Shown piece by piece: positions 1 through 7,054 of a stretch of 9,978 bases of DNA. The translations under genes were made by a program, and so were the position numbers. The DNA is from Sphingomonadales bacterium UBA658 (GTDB lineage: Bacteria; Pseudomonadota; Alphaproteobacteria; Sphingomonadales; Sphingomonadaceae): the NCBI GenBank assembly GCA_002299195.1, contig DBOA01000086.1:1-9978 (forward strand), in the 5' to 3' direction. The notes under the pieces are model-generated. The model did not search any database. It had not been told where the DNA came from and saw nothing but the letters and a program-made list of their open reading frames with translations. Position 1 is the stretch's first letter, and each line of letters starts with the position of its first letter.

Positions 1-506
1 CAAAAAGCGCGGGTGATGACCATCGGATCATAGCCATAATCGCTTGGGCGCTCGATGCGTCCGTCGGCGGCCATCGTCGCGCGGTCGGCGTCGTTGAAAT
101 CCCAGTCGGTGAAATCGGGTGCTGCAGCTATACCCACCATTGCCATGACCTGCGCGCCAAGCGCTTCGGCCACCAGCAGCATGAGCCATCCACCCATGGA
201 CGAGCCGACCAAGATTAAGGGCCCGACTTGCGCATGGGCAATGACCGTCAGAACGTCATCACGCCAGATATCCAGCGTGCCGTCTTCAAATGCACCTTCG
301 CTTTCGCCGCAACCCGAATAATCGAGCCGCAACATGCCGATGCCTTGCGCCTCTGCCCAAGCGCACAGCGCCGTTGCCTTGCCACCCTGCATATCGGACA
401 TATAGCCCGGCAGGAAAACAAGCGTCGGCCCGCGGCCTTCGGTCAGACGATAGGCCAGCTTGACGCCATCATGACGCATGGCAAAATGTGGAGCTGTTTC
501 TGTCAA
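1..506 (-). CDS. alpha/beta hydrolase, ABHD10-like (partial, C-terminus outside window)
   Basis: The gene is open to the left window edge, so the C-terminus with the expected catalytic Asp and His is not visible. Numbered from a TTG at 527, the translation shows an oxyanion-loop motif LPGY near residues 39-42, the segment RLDYSGCGESEG near 67-78, and a nucleophile elbow GSSMGGW (108-114) with Ser110 as the likely catalytic serine. The order and the GSSMGGW signature fit serine hydrolases related to ABHD10 and bacterial acyl-esterases; the substrate cannot be told. The start is uncertain. No ATG occurs before 479. In-frame TTG codons lie at 506 (giving MTETAPHF) and at 527, where TTG overlaps the TGA of the preceding gene. 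I chose 506 because an N-terminus of this kind precedes the LAYR strand in relatives as I remember them. None has a strong Shine-Dalgarno sequence. It is probably co-transcribed with the DUF6356-like gene. Confidence 0.85.
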   Translation of the reverse strand, partial: MTETAPHFAMRHDGVKLAYRLTEGRGPTLVFLPGYMSDMQGGKATALCAWAEAQGIGMLRLDYSGCGESEGAFEDGTLDIWRDDVLTVIAHAQVGPLILVGSSMGGWLMLLVAEALGAQVMAMVGIAAAPDFTDWDFNDADRATMAADGRIERPSDYGYDPMVITRAF

Positions 507-523
507 AACGGGGAATGCCAGGG

Positions 524-778
524 TCAAATCACCCAATCGACGGTCAGCATTTGGGCCACATCCTGACCCTTGGCGCGGCGCTGCTCGACCATGATATGGT
601 TCAACCGCTTTACGGTATCGCTGCCGGACGTAATGCAAAGACCGGGAATGAACGCATGCACCAGCGCCTTCATCCCACCCCAGATCATCGCAAAGCCAAA
701 TCGGCTGGCGACGCCAAAATGTTCGACATAATTTTCATCGACGCTTTTGGGATGTTCGACAAAGAGGCGGTTGAACAT
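524..778 (-). CDS. small DUF6356-like protein
   Basis: This encodes an 84-residue protein starting MFNRLFVEHPKSVDENYVEH, with one hydrophobic stretch at about residues 28-48 and a basic C-terminal part (VKRLNHIMVEQRRAK). The N-terminal pattern RLF-x-HP-x-SV-x-E-x-Y-x-EH matches my memory of DUF6356, a short family common in sphingomonads and sometimes labelled a capsule-biosynthesis protein without firm evidence. Its function is unknown. An ATG three codons upstream (787) abuts the AAGGA ribosome site with no spacer, whereas the ATG at 778 sits nine bases downstream of it, so 778 is preferred. The TGA stop overlaps a possible TTG start of the hydrolase gene, which suggests coupling. The hydrophobic stretch suggests a membrane-associated protein. 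Confidence 0.8.
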   Translation of the reverse strand: MFNRLFVEHPKSVDENYVEHFGVASRFGFAMIWGGMKALVHAFIPGLCITSGSDTVKRLNHIMVEQRRAKGQDVAQMLTVDWVI

Positions 779-787
779 GGGAGCCAT

Positions 788-792
788 TCCTT
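788..792 (-). promoter_or_regulatory. ribosome binding site deciding the DUF6356-like start
   Basis: The minus strand reads AAGGA, followed immediately by an ATG (787) and, nine bases after the AAGGA, by a second in-frame ATG (778). Normal spacing favours the second ATG. Confidence 0.6.
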
Positions 793-820
793 CAAAAACT
801 ACCGTAGCTTAAACAATCGC

Positions 821-1909
821 TCAGTTAAAATCAAAGCCGAAGCCCGATTTCGCTTTGCGATCCTGCGTGCACATCGTTTTCAACTCGGTCCACTCGGCAG
901 GTGTTAAGGCGGGCTTGTAGTTTTTCCCTTTAACGATGCTCTTCTCAAACGCATCTTTGCGGGACCGCGACAGCGGGTGGCTCGACATATATCCGGCTAT
1001 GCCGTTATCCGATGCTTTGGAACGTGCGCTGCCATCCATTTCGGAAAGCCGGTCAAAGAATGACGCGGTGCCGATGGGTGAGATATTCGCCCCGCCAAGC
1101 GCTTTCATCGAATGGGCATCGGCTTCAGCTTCGGACTCGCGGCTGTAGCTCATGGACAGCATGTTATTGACCAGCGCGCCGCTATTGCCATCAATACCGC
1201 CCAGAACGACCGCAAGGCCCATTTGCCGAAGCAAGGCCTGCATGACGTGCTTTTCGCGGACATGGCCGATTTCGTGCGCCAATACGCCAGCAACCTCATC
1301 GGGCGAGCGCGCTTGTTTGACGAGGCCGTCGAACAAAATGACCTTGCCACCGGGCAGTGCCACCGCATTTATCATGTCAATTTTGGCGACCTCCACCTGC
1401 AAGTCGTCCGGATTGGCATCGAGCGACGCGACCAGCTTTTTCAACGCTGCGTCTCCGGCAGGCGTGCTGCAGAACCGGCCGCCAAAATCGCCCACAAGCG
1501 CATCGCCAAGTTTCTCGTTGACGCTGGAGGGGATCAGCGGTGCCAGCCATTGCGGGCTCAAAAGAACGACGGCGACCGCTGCCGCGCTGGCCACGGTGAA
1601 GGCGACTGCCGCTTTCCCAAAGCCAAGCCGGTCAACCCAGCCACCATAATTGCGCCGTGCGGGCAACATAGCGTTGAGGTCCGTCGGCACTGGGCCGGAA
1701 AGCATTAACCGCCATCCGTCCGTTCCCTTTAATCCATAGACGTCGGCATCATCCTTGTGTGTGACATATTCGATATCGGAAAATGCGAACGGGCCATGTC
1801 GCCGTTCGGTTTCCAACAAAAAGAATTGCGCACCAATGATCTGCACCTCGACCTTGCGGCGCACGGCGCTTTTGCCGTCATAATGCCACGCGTCGAAAAA
1901 GGCAGACAT
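821..1909 (-). CDS. M48-family membrane-anchored metalloprotease
   Basis: A 362-residue zinc peptidase. The HEIGH motif at residues 212-216 supplies two zinc-ligand histidines and the catalytic Glu213. The YSRESEAEAD segment (255-264) supplies the third ligand, probably Glu260, and HPLS at 311-314 is the conserved downstream M48 element. Residues 1-85 form a separate N-terminal domain without a signal peptide, followed by one hydrophobic segment at about 98-120. This suggests a cytoplasmic N-domain, one membrane pass and a periplasmic protease domain. Cys147 and Cys347 flank the catalytic region and could form a disulfide if it is periplasmic. By family analogy it would degrade or process envelope proteins; the substrate is unknown. 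The start lies three bases after the stop of the DUF898 gene, with a GGGGG run within that gene's last codons as a possible ribosome site, so translation is probably coupled. Confidence 0.93.
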   Translation of the reverse strand: MSAFFDAWHYDGKSAVRRKVEVQIIGAQFFLLETERRHGPFAFSDIEYVTHKDDADVYGLKGTDGWRLMLSGPVPTDLNAMLPARRNYGGWVDRLGFGKAAVAFTVASAAAVAVVLLSPQWLAPLIPSSVNEKLGDALVGDFGGRFCSTPAGDAALKKLVASLDANPDDLQVEVAKIDMINAVALPGGKVILFDGLVKQARSPDEVAGVLAHEIGHVREKHVMQALLRQMGLAVVLGGIDGNSGALVNNMLSMSYSRESEAEADAHSMKALGGANISPIGTASFFDRLSEMDGSARSKASDNGIAGYMSSHPLSRSRKDAFEKSIVKGKNYKPALTPAEWTELKTMCTQDRKAKSGFGFDFN

Positions 1910-1912
1910 CGG

Positions 1913-3001
1913 CTAAATCGCCCCCACATCAAATGCGTCGAGCAAGCCTTCGCCATGCTTTGCAACCACGGTTTCCGACTGGGTCAGATCGTCGATATTG
2001 ATCTCGCCATAGGCTTCCATATGGTCGACGAAGAATTTCCAGTTGCGGTACGGCATGAAGATATAGCCAATGCCCAAGGTGCAGATGACAATCGCCATGT
2101 TGGCGAGGAAAAACAGGATCCAGTCCGGTGCCCGTGCTCGGAAGTCAAATTCCAGATTGTGCAAACGCAAGCCGCCCACCGCGAGGCGGAAATATTTGCT
2201 GTAATAGGCAAGCGCCGCGAGCGGAAGGAAGAGGTAAAATGACAGCACGGCGACGATCGCGAATATCGCGCCAACTGCCATTCCCGTGCTTCCAAGTGCG
2301 TCGGGAGTCCCACCCGAAGCAGCCATGCTGATGCCGAACACCACAGCACCTATAAACACCAGAAACGGTACGAGGTAGAATAACAAATAACGCTTCATCA
2401 GCGGTTTCCACTCGGCCGTTGCTGAAAAGCGATGCGGCCCGAAGCTCATGGCGTTCCAGCGGTCATTCCAAAGGGAAATCATCGACCATGGCACGCCCAA
2501 GAAAATGGGCAGCCAACCCATGACGCTTTTCCACATATAGGCGACGCCATATTGAAAACCGGGGTCGTCGCTGCCCCCTCTGATACCCCGCCAATAGGTC
2601 CGGCTCAGCCGGTACCGCAGCGCGCGGAAATATGCGACGCCCGTCAGGTAAAACAGCAGCAGAAACATCATCAGGGTCATGGCTGCCGCGAGGATTGCCT
2701 CGCCACGGAAAATCAGCCCCTGCGATATCAACTGAATGACGATGAGGGGTAGGCCGATCAGCAGGAAAGCCATGATGAAGCCGACAAAAAGCTCCATGCC
2801 CTTGCCCGTCCATTCCAGACGCTCATCAATGAAGTCCGTCTTGCTCCACAGATATTCGCGTTCGCGGGTGGTTGCCCAAAACCGATATATGCCCAGCGTG
2901 ACAATCGTGAGCAAAAGGTTGGGAAAGGCGATGCGGGCGAATTCCAGCCAACTGCCATGGAATCGAAATGCGCTATGCCGTTGAGATAGATCGTCGTTCA
3001 T
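1913..3001 (-). CDS. DUF898 (YjgN-family) multipass membrane protein
   Basis: A 362-residue inner-membrane protein. Hydrophobic segments lie at about 22-42, 69-93, 102-125, 205-225, 241-266 and 294-318, with a weaker one near 157-177. The N-terminal FRFHGSWLEFARIAFPN followed by TLGIYRFWATTRER, and the C-terminal NLEFDFRARAPDW followed by TLGIGYIFMPYRNWKF, fit DUF898/YjgN. The two TLGI-(Y/G)-x-(F/I) elements look like an internal duplication typical of the family. No biochemical function is established for it. It is the first gene of a probable operon with the M48 protease immediately downstream. Its ATG at 3001 is preceded by a GGGGG run about 9 bases upstream and no classical Shine-Dalgarno sequence. 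A TTGACA box lies about 55 bases upstream. The equal length of this protein and its neighbour is a coincidence: the sequences are unrelated. Confidence 0.9.
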   Translation of the reverse strand: MNDDLSQRHSAFRFHGSWLEFARIAFPNLLLTIVTLGIYRFWATTREREYLWSKTDFIDERLEWTGKGMELFVGFIMAFLLIGLPLIVIQLISQGLIFRGEAILAAAMTLMMFLLLFYLTGVAYFRALRYRLSRTYWRGIRGGSDDPGFQYGVAYMWKSVMGWLPIFLGVPWSMISLWNDRWNAMSFGPHRFSATAEWKPLMKRYLLFYLVPFLVFIGAVVFGISMAASGGTPDALGSTGMAVGAIFAIVAVLSFYLFLPLAALAYYSKYFRLAVGGLRLHNLEFDFRARAPDWILFFLANMAIVICTLGIGYIFMPYRNWKFFVDHMEAYGEINIDDLTQSETVVAKHGEGLLDAFDVGAI

Positions 3002-3029
3002 GAAATTGCGGCCCCCAAAATGTCACACA

Positions 3030-3058
3030 AGATGTGCGAAAGTGAAAAGCCTTGTCAA
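3030..3058 (-). promoter_or_regulatory. candidate promoter of the DUF898-M48 operon
   Basis: The minus strand carries a perfect -35-like TTGACA at 3058-3053. At 17-18 bases spacing there is only a poor -10 match (ACATCT or CATCTT, at 3035-3029). The same stretch contains a small palindrome CACA-TCT-TGTG overlapping the -10 position, which could be an operator or chance. The location, 29-57 bases upstream of the start at 3001 and after the hairpin behind pal, is right for a promoter. The call rests on the -35 box alone. Confidence 0.35.
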
Positions 3059-3097
3059 GAAACGCCATGTAAAAAGGCTATGCGTTTCGATGAAAGC

Positions 3098-3128
3098 ATC
3101 CTCCCCATCGCACGTCGACGGGGAGGAT
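3098..3128 (-). terminator. hairpin after pal, probable terminator of the tol-pal cluster
   Basis: Positions 3098-3106 (ATCCTCCCC) pair perfectly with 3120-3128 (GGGGAGGAT). Inside the 13-base loop, TCG and CGA can add three more pairs after one mismatch. The hairpin begins 8 bases beyond the pal stop codon. On the transcribed minus strand it is followed by GCTTTCATCG, not a clear T-run, so efficient intrinsic termination is not certain; it could also protect the 3' end of the mRNA. Confidence 0.55.
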
Positions 3129-3135
3129 TTGATAT

Positions 3136-3666
3136 TTATTGAACGGTAACAGTTACCGCACGGCGATTTTGTGCCCAGGCTTGTTCGTCCGAACCCAAAG
3201 CCGACGGGCGTTCTTTGCCATAGCTGACGGTTTCGATGCGGCTTGCGTCGACACCGATTGAGGTCAGGTAATTTTTGGCAGAATTGGCGCGGCGTTCGCC
3301 GAGCGCGAGGTTGTAGTCGCGTGTTCCACGCTCGTCGGCATGGCCTTCTACGGTGATGCGGGCGTTGGGATGAAGGGCCAGCCATTGCGCCTGACGCTGC
3401 AACGTCGCCTGATCTTCGGCATCCACATTGAAGCGGTCGGTTTCAAACAATATGCGGTCGCCAAATTGGCCAACTTGTTGCAGGAAATCTTCCTGGCTGC
3501 CCGGAACGATCTGGTTAACAGGGGCAGGCGGGGCGGGTTGGGGCTGGGCATATTCGGTGCCCTCTGCCACTGGCGGCAGTGCTTCGACCTTTTTCTTGCC
3601 GCAGCCTGCAACCAGTGCGGTCGATGCCAACAATATGGCGGCCATCTTAATAGTGTTCGTCTTCAT
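3136..3666 (-). CDS. pal: peptidoglycan-associated outer-membrane lipoprotein Pal
   Basis: A 176-residue lipoprotein. Residues 1-21 form a lipoprotein signal peptide ending in the lipobox LVAGC, with Cys22 the lipidated residue. A Pro/Ala-rich tether (about 30-55) leads to the OmpA-like peptidoglycan-binding domain (about 70-176). GHADERGTRDYNLALGERRA (108-127) is the Pal/OmpA_C signature; Asp111 and Arg126 correspond to the residues that grip diaminopimelate in OmpA. Pal anchors the outer membrane to peptidoglycan and binds TolB. A start at 3756 would add 30 residues before the signal peptide and is unlikely; the ATG at 3666 has an AAGGAG site six bases upstream. Its distance from tolB is 68 bases, including an AT-rich stretch (about 3706-3725) that could hold a weak separate promoter, but no convincing -35 is visible. 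Confidence 0.97.
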   Translation of the reverse strand: MKTNTIKMAAILLASTALVAGCGKKKVEALPPVAEGTEYAQPQPAPPAPVNQIVPGSQEDFLQQVGQFGDRILFETDRFNVDAEDQATLQRQAQWLALHPNARITVEGHADERGTRDYNLALGERRANSAKNYLTSIGVDASRIETVSYGKERPSALGSDEQAWAQNRRAVTVTVQ

Positions 3667-3672
3667 GGTCTT

Positions 3673-3678
3673 CTCCTT
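3673..3678 (-). promoter_or_regulatory. strong Shine-Dalgarno site of pal
   Basis: The minus strand reads AAGGAG six bases before the ATG at 3666. This fixes the pal start at the lipoprotein signal peptide rather than at the upstream in-frame start at 3756. Confidence 0.75.
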
Positions 3679-3734
3679 CGGCTTGCCCGCATGTGTGTCG
3701 CGGAAGTTATATAAGAAATAATATCGAAACGCAC

Positions 3735-5096
3735 TCACGGCAATACCGGTCCCCATGCGGGGTCCGATCCGTCAACCGGCGTCGGCAACTGGCGCTCGTT
3801 CGATCCTGTGAGGTCAACTTGCCAGATACTCGTTTTGCCGCTGCCCTTCGCGGTGCGGAAAAACTGGATGACGCGGCCATTTGGCGCCCAGGTCGGTGCC
3901 TCGTCCTGCCAGCTGTCGGTCAGCAGCCGTTCGCCCGAACCATCGGGGCGCATGGTGCCAACGCGGAAGTCGCCCGCAATGCGGGTATAGGCAATAAGGT
4001 CCGCCCGCGGGCTCCATTCGGGGGTCGCGTAACGCCCCGAACCAAAGCTGATCCGCCGTTGGCTGGATCCGTCTGCGTTCATGACATAGATTTGCTGGCT
4101 GCCCGACCGGTCGCTTTCAAAGACAATCTGGCGACCATCGGGGGAGAAGCTTCCGCCGACGTCGATGCTGGGCGATGTTGTCAGCTTGACGGGCGTACCG
4201 CTGCCGCTCGCCGAAATCTTGTAGATGTCGGTGTTACCCGCCACGGCCATGGAATATAATATGGTCTGCCCATCTGGCGACCAGCGCGGGGCAAAGGTCG
4301 GGTTGCGCGATTGCGTAATCAACCGCTGCCGACCGGCATCAATGTCATAAACATAGATGCGTGGATTGCCGTCGACATAGGACAGATACAGGATCGATTT
4401 ATAGTTGGGCGAGAAACGCGGCGTCAGCGCGGTTGACTGGCCATTGGTAATGAAACGGTGGTTTGCGCCATCTGAATCCATGATCGCCAGGCGTTTGACG
4501 CGTTTACCCTTGGGACCGGTTTCGGCAATATAGGCAATGCGGCTGTCAAAGAATGGCAGTTCGCCCGTCAGCTTCGCATAGATTGCATCAGCACATTTGT
4601 GCGCGGCCCTGCGCCATTCGCGGGGCGGCACGTTGAAGCCAAGGCGCGTGGTTTCATTGCCAAAGCCGACGTCATACAGATAGCAACCAACCGTCAGATT
4701 GCCATCGCCGCCCACGCGGACGAAACCCTGAACCAATTGTTCAACTGGACGGCCTTTCCAATAATCAAACTGGGGCGCCGTTACTTCGCCAAGCGAGATG
4801 GCGCGCAGGCCGTTGGGGCCTTGCGTTTCAAACACACCCGATGCGCGCAAGTCGGACGAGATGACTTCAGCGATTTGACGGCCAAGTGCGGCGCTGTTGC
4901 CGGCGGCTGTATCGACAGGGGCGGGAGCCACCAGTGCGGGCACGGCAATGGAGCGCGTCTTGGACGTGTCGAACTCGACCAGCTCGGGCTCATCGGTGGC
5001 AGGCGCGGGCGGAGGGGTTTGCGCCATGACGCTGTGACTGCCGACAATCAGAAGCAGCAAAGAAGCGAGCTTCCGGTAAAATGAGAAGGAGGTCAT
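3735..5096 (-). CDS. tolB: Tol-Pal system translocation protein TolB
   Basis: A 453-residue periplasmic protein. Residues 1-25 form a Sec signal peptide (basic MTSFSFYRK, then a Leu/Ile-rich core, then SVMA before Gln26). A short Pro-rich segment is followed by the N-terminal TolB domain (about 45-180) and a C-terminal six-bladed beta-propeller (about 185-450) with repeated blade motifs such as FSPNYKS, WSPDGQTILY, FSPDGRQIVF, WSPRADLIAY and WAPNGRVIQF. TolB shuttles between Pal and TolA in the periplasm. Four in-frame starts exist at 5180, 5156, 5105 and 5096. The first two lie inside tolA; the 5105 ATG touches the AAGGA site with no spacer; 5096 has nine bases of spacing and begins the signal peptide properly. 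The tolA stop lies 13 bases upstream, so the two are probably translated from one mRNA. Confidence 0.97.
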   Translation of the reverse strand: MTSFSFYRKLASLLLLIVGSHSVMAQTPPPAPATDEPELVEFDTSKTRSIAVPALVAPAPVDTAAGNSAALGRQIAEVISSDLRASGVFETQGPNGLRAISLGEVTAPQFDYWKGRPVEQLVQGFVRVGGDGNLTVGCYLYDVGFGNETTRLGFNVPPREWRRAAHKCADAIYAKLTGELPFFDSRIAYIAETGPKGKRVKRLAIMDSDGANHRFITNGQSTALTPRFSPNYKSILYLSYVDGNPRIYVYDIDAGRQRLITQSRNPTFAPRWSPDGQTILYSMAVAGNTDIYKISASGSGTPVKLTTSPSIDVGGSFSPDGRQIVFESDRSGSQQIYVMNADGSSQRRISFGSGRYATPEWSPRADLIAYTRIAGDFRVGTMRPDGSGERLLTDSWQDEAPTWAPNGRVIQFFRTAKGSGKTSIWQVDLTGSNERQLPTPVDGSDPAWGPVLP

Positions 5097-5105
5097 ATGG
5101 TTCAT

Positions 5106-5110
5106 TCCTT
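5106..5110 (-). promoter_or_regulatory. ribosome binding site deciding the tolB start
   Basis: The minus strand reads TAAAGGA, in which the tolA stop codon TAA overlaps the AAGGA. An ATG follows with no spacer (5105), and a second in-frame ATG follows nine bases after the site (5096). Spacing supports the second. Confidence 0.6.
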
Positions 5111-5886
5111 TATCCCGTGGCGCGCAAACGAAGTGCGTGGGTTTTCCAGACGTCATGATATTCGGGGTCAAGCCCGTCATAGGGGGATGCCGCGCGCACG
5201 GCTTGCAAGATGCAGTCCTTTAACGGCCCAGCCTGTGGTTGGTTGCTATCGGTCACGCCGACCTGCTTGTCAAAGCGCACGGACGTAAGCTTGCCCGATG
5301 GTTCGAGACTGAGCGTGACGAATGTTTCGATTTTGTTGATGTCGATACCCGACGGCGCGCATGCCCGAACGCGGCTGCGGATTTGGCCAGCGATGCTGAT
5401 GCCGACTGAACGGCGCACTTCGGTCGCAGTCCTTGCAGCAGGCGTGCCAACGGCTTTGCCAGCGCCAGGGGCCTTGCCGATATTGTTGATGCTGTCTTCG
5501 AAATTGCGGCTGAGCCCGCCGGGTTTGGCTGGCGTTGCCGCTTTGGCTGGCGGCTGTTTCACCGGCGCATTCTTGGCCGCCACCTTTGCCGCAGGCTTCT
5601 GCACTGGCTTGGCCACCGGCTTTTCGATTGGCATCACCGGTGTTGGGGCAGGCGGCGGTTCGCTCGGCGCGGTGTCGCCAGCGGCCGGTGGCGCGGATTC
5701 TTCCTGAATGGCATCGGGCGCTGTCGAGACATCGGCAATTTCGCCCACCAGCGAAACCGAAATCGATTCCTGCTTTTTGATGGTGTCTGCGGATGCCAAA
5801 AGACCTAGGCCAAATGCGCCCAGCAATATGACATGGCCGCCAATCGCAGCGCCAAGTCCGACTTTCTCGACCCGATCCATCGCCAT
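5110..5886 (-). CDS. tolA: TolA-like cell-envelope protein
   Basis: A 258-residue protein with TolA architecture. A short cytoplasmic N-terminus is followed by one transmembrane segment (about 9-31, GLGAAIGGHVILLGAFGLGL) and a Pro/Ala/Lys-rich linker (about 60-125, with repeated KPV, KPA and AKP units). The C-terminal domain (about 160-258) has a TonB/TolA-like beta-strand pattern (FVTLSLEPSGKLTSVRF). Cys176 and Cys225 could form the periplasmic disulfide seen in TolA domain III. TolA connects TolQ-TolR in the inner membrane with TolB and Pal. It is much shorter than the 421-residue Escherichia coli protein because the helical middle domain is reduced. Sequence alone cannot fully exclude a TonB-type protein, but its place between tolR and tolB settles the role. 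It starts four bases after the tolR stop; ATG 5880 is an alternative. Confidence 0.9.
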   Translation of the reverse strand: MAMDRVEKVGLGAAIGGHVILLGAFGLGLLASADTIKKQESISVSLVGEIADVSTAPDAIQEESAPPAAGDTAPSEPPPAPTPVMPIEKPVAKPVQKPAAKVAAKNAPVKQPPAKAATPAKPGGLSRNFEDSINNIGKAPGAGKAVGTPAARTATEVRRSVGISIAGQIRSRVRACAPSGIDINKIETFVTLSLEPSGKLTSVRFDKQVGVTDSNQPQAGPLKDCILQAVRAASPYDGLDPEYHDVWKTHALRLRATG

Positions 5887-5890
5887 ATCG

Positions 5891-6352
5891 TTAGTTTTCG
5901 CCAGATGAACCAGTGGTGACCAAGCTCACGCTATTCAGTCCAGCACGGTTCAACTCGCCCATCACGCGCATCATCTGCCCGTAGCTGATCGACGTATCGC
6001 CGCGCAGCATGATCTGGCGTGGCTTTGCGGCGTCTTGCGCGCCGGCGATTTCTTCGAGCCGCGCGGGCAGCTCGCTGGGTGCCACTTGCGTGCCATCGAT
6101 AAAGGTCGTGCCGGATTGATCGATGGCAATTTCGATGGGCTCCTGCGGCTGCTCAAGCGCATTGGCGCGGCTTTCGGGAAGCTCAACCGGAACGCCGGTG
6201 ACGAGCAACGGCGCAGTGACCATGAAGATGATCAACAGAACGAGCATGACATCGACAAAGGGCGTGACGTTGATGTCTGCCATGGGCGCGCGTTGTCCGC
6301 CGCGACGCCTGCCGCCGCCACCACTGCGACCCGAAGACGTGTTCATGGCCAT
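5891..6352 (-). CDS. tolR: Tol-Pal motor subunit TolR (ExbD/TolR family)
   Basis: A 153-residue inner-membrane protein. A Gly/Arg-rich cytoplasmic tail (residues 8-21) precedes the signature ADINVTPFVDVMLVLLIIFM (25-44), a single membrane helix. Asp34 is the counterpart of the essential proton-pathway Asp23 of E. coli TolR. The periplasmic part follows (about 55-153), with the folded ExbD/TolR domain including QIMLRGDTSISYGQMMRVM. With TolQ it forms the proton-driven motor that energises TolA. The start at 6352 has a GAGG site seven bases upstream, formed by the last codons of tolQ; the ATG two codons later is an alternative. Only three bases separate it from the tolQ stop. Confidence 0.96.
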   Translation of the reverse strand: MAMNTSSGRSGGGGRRRGGQRAPMADINVTPFVDVMLVLLIIFMVTAPLLVTGVPVELPESRANALEQPQEPIEIAIDQSGTTFIDGTQVAPSELPARLEEIAGAQDAAKPRQIMLRGDTSISYGQMMRVMGELNRAGLNSVSLVTTGSSGEN

Positions 6353-6354
6353 CG

Positions 6355-7047
6355 TTAAACCTCATGCTCCAACTCACGCGACAGTGTGCCGTGGAAACCA
6401 TCGGCAAAGCGTCCCATGCGGGCTTCATATTGGTTCAACCGGTGCGAAAATCGGTTATAGGCGATGACCGCCGGAATGGCCGCGAACAAGCCAATGGCGG
6501 TCGCGAAAAGCGCCTCTGCAATGCCGGGCGCGACGACAGCGAGGCTTGAATTCTGTTCGGCGGCAATCGCGGCAAAGCTGCGCATAATGCCCCAGACGGT
6601 TCCGAACAGGCCGACGAAGGGCGCGACCGATCCTGTGGTCGCAAGGAAGTTCAAACGGTTGGCCAAACGGTCGGTCTCTGCCGCAATCATTGCGTCCATC
6701 GCTGTCGACAGCCGCTCGCGCGTTCCGGCACGGTCAATTGTTTTGCCGTTGGTCGAACGCCGCCATTCAGTCATGCCTGCGGCAAATACCTTGGCGACGG
6801 GCAATGCGCTTTGGCTATGTGTTTTGGCGAAAGCAGCGATATCATTGCTTTCCCAAAATTCGCGTTCAAACGTCTCGCTCTGGCGGTTGATGCCCGACAT
6901 TTTGATCGTGAAGCTGACGATGATTGTCCACGCCCAAATGCTCGCCAGCGCAAGGCCGATGATGACGGCCTTGACCACAAGATCAGCGTCGAGAAACAAT
7001 TTAATCGGTGAAAAACCCACATTTTGGGTCGCGATGAGCAGGTCCAT
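6355..7047 (-). CDS. tolQ: Tol-Pal motor subunit TolQ (MotA/TolQ/ExbB family)
   Basis: A 230-residue inner-membrane protein with three expected helices at about 21-47, 134-158 and 171-195, separated by a long cytoplasmic loop (50-130). The motifs GLFGTVWGIMRSF (145-157) and AEALFATAIGLFAAIPAV (177-194) are characteristic of TolQ; Thr150 and Thr183 match the conserved channel threonines (145 and 178 in E. coli). TolQ surrounds the TolR helices and carries protons. The length equals that of the E. coli protein. The ribosome site AGGAAG overlaps the ybgC stop region five bases or so before the ATG, tying its expression to the upstream gene. Confidence 0.97.
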   Translation of the reverse strand: MDLLIATQNVGFSPIKLFLDADLVVKAVIIGLALASIWAWTIIVSFTIKMSGINRQSETFEREFWESNDIAAFAKTHSQSALPVAKVFAAGMTEWRRSTNGKTIDRAGTRERLSTAMDAMIAAETDRLANRLNFLATTGSVAPFVGLFGTVWGIMRSFAAIAAEQNSSLAVVAPGIAEALFATAIGLFAAIPAVIAYNRFSHRLNQYEARMGRFADGFHGTLSRELEHEV

Positions 7048-7054
7048 TATCTTC

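Noticed and set aside
788..820. A terminator between the M48 gene and the DUF6356-like gene (CTACGGTAG followed by TTTTT)
   Set aside because: Only three base pairs can form around a three-base loop, so it is too weak, and the ribosome site follows at once.
1112..1708. A 198-codon plus-strand open frame opposite the M48 protease
   Set aside because: It is the complement of the protease coding sequence, including its HEIGH region, and has no ribosome site or family signature.
821..3001. A tandem duplication, because the two adjacent proteins have the same length of 362 residues
   Set aside because: The sequences and folds are unrelated (multipass membrane protein versus zinc protease), so equal length is a coincidence.
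3136..3756. A longer Pal starting at 3756
   Set aside because: It would place 30 residues ahead of a complete lipoprotein signal peptide and overlap tolB, whereas the ATG at 3666 has an AAGGAG site at normal spacing.
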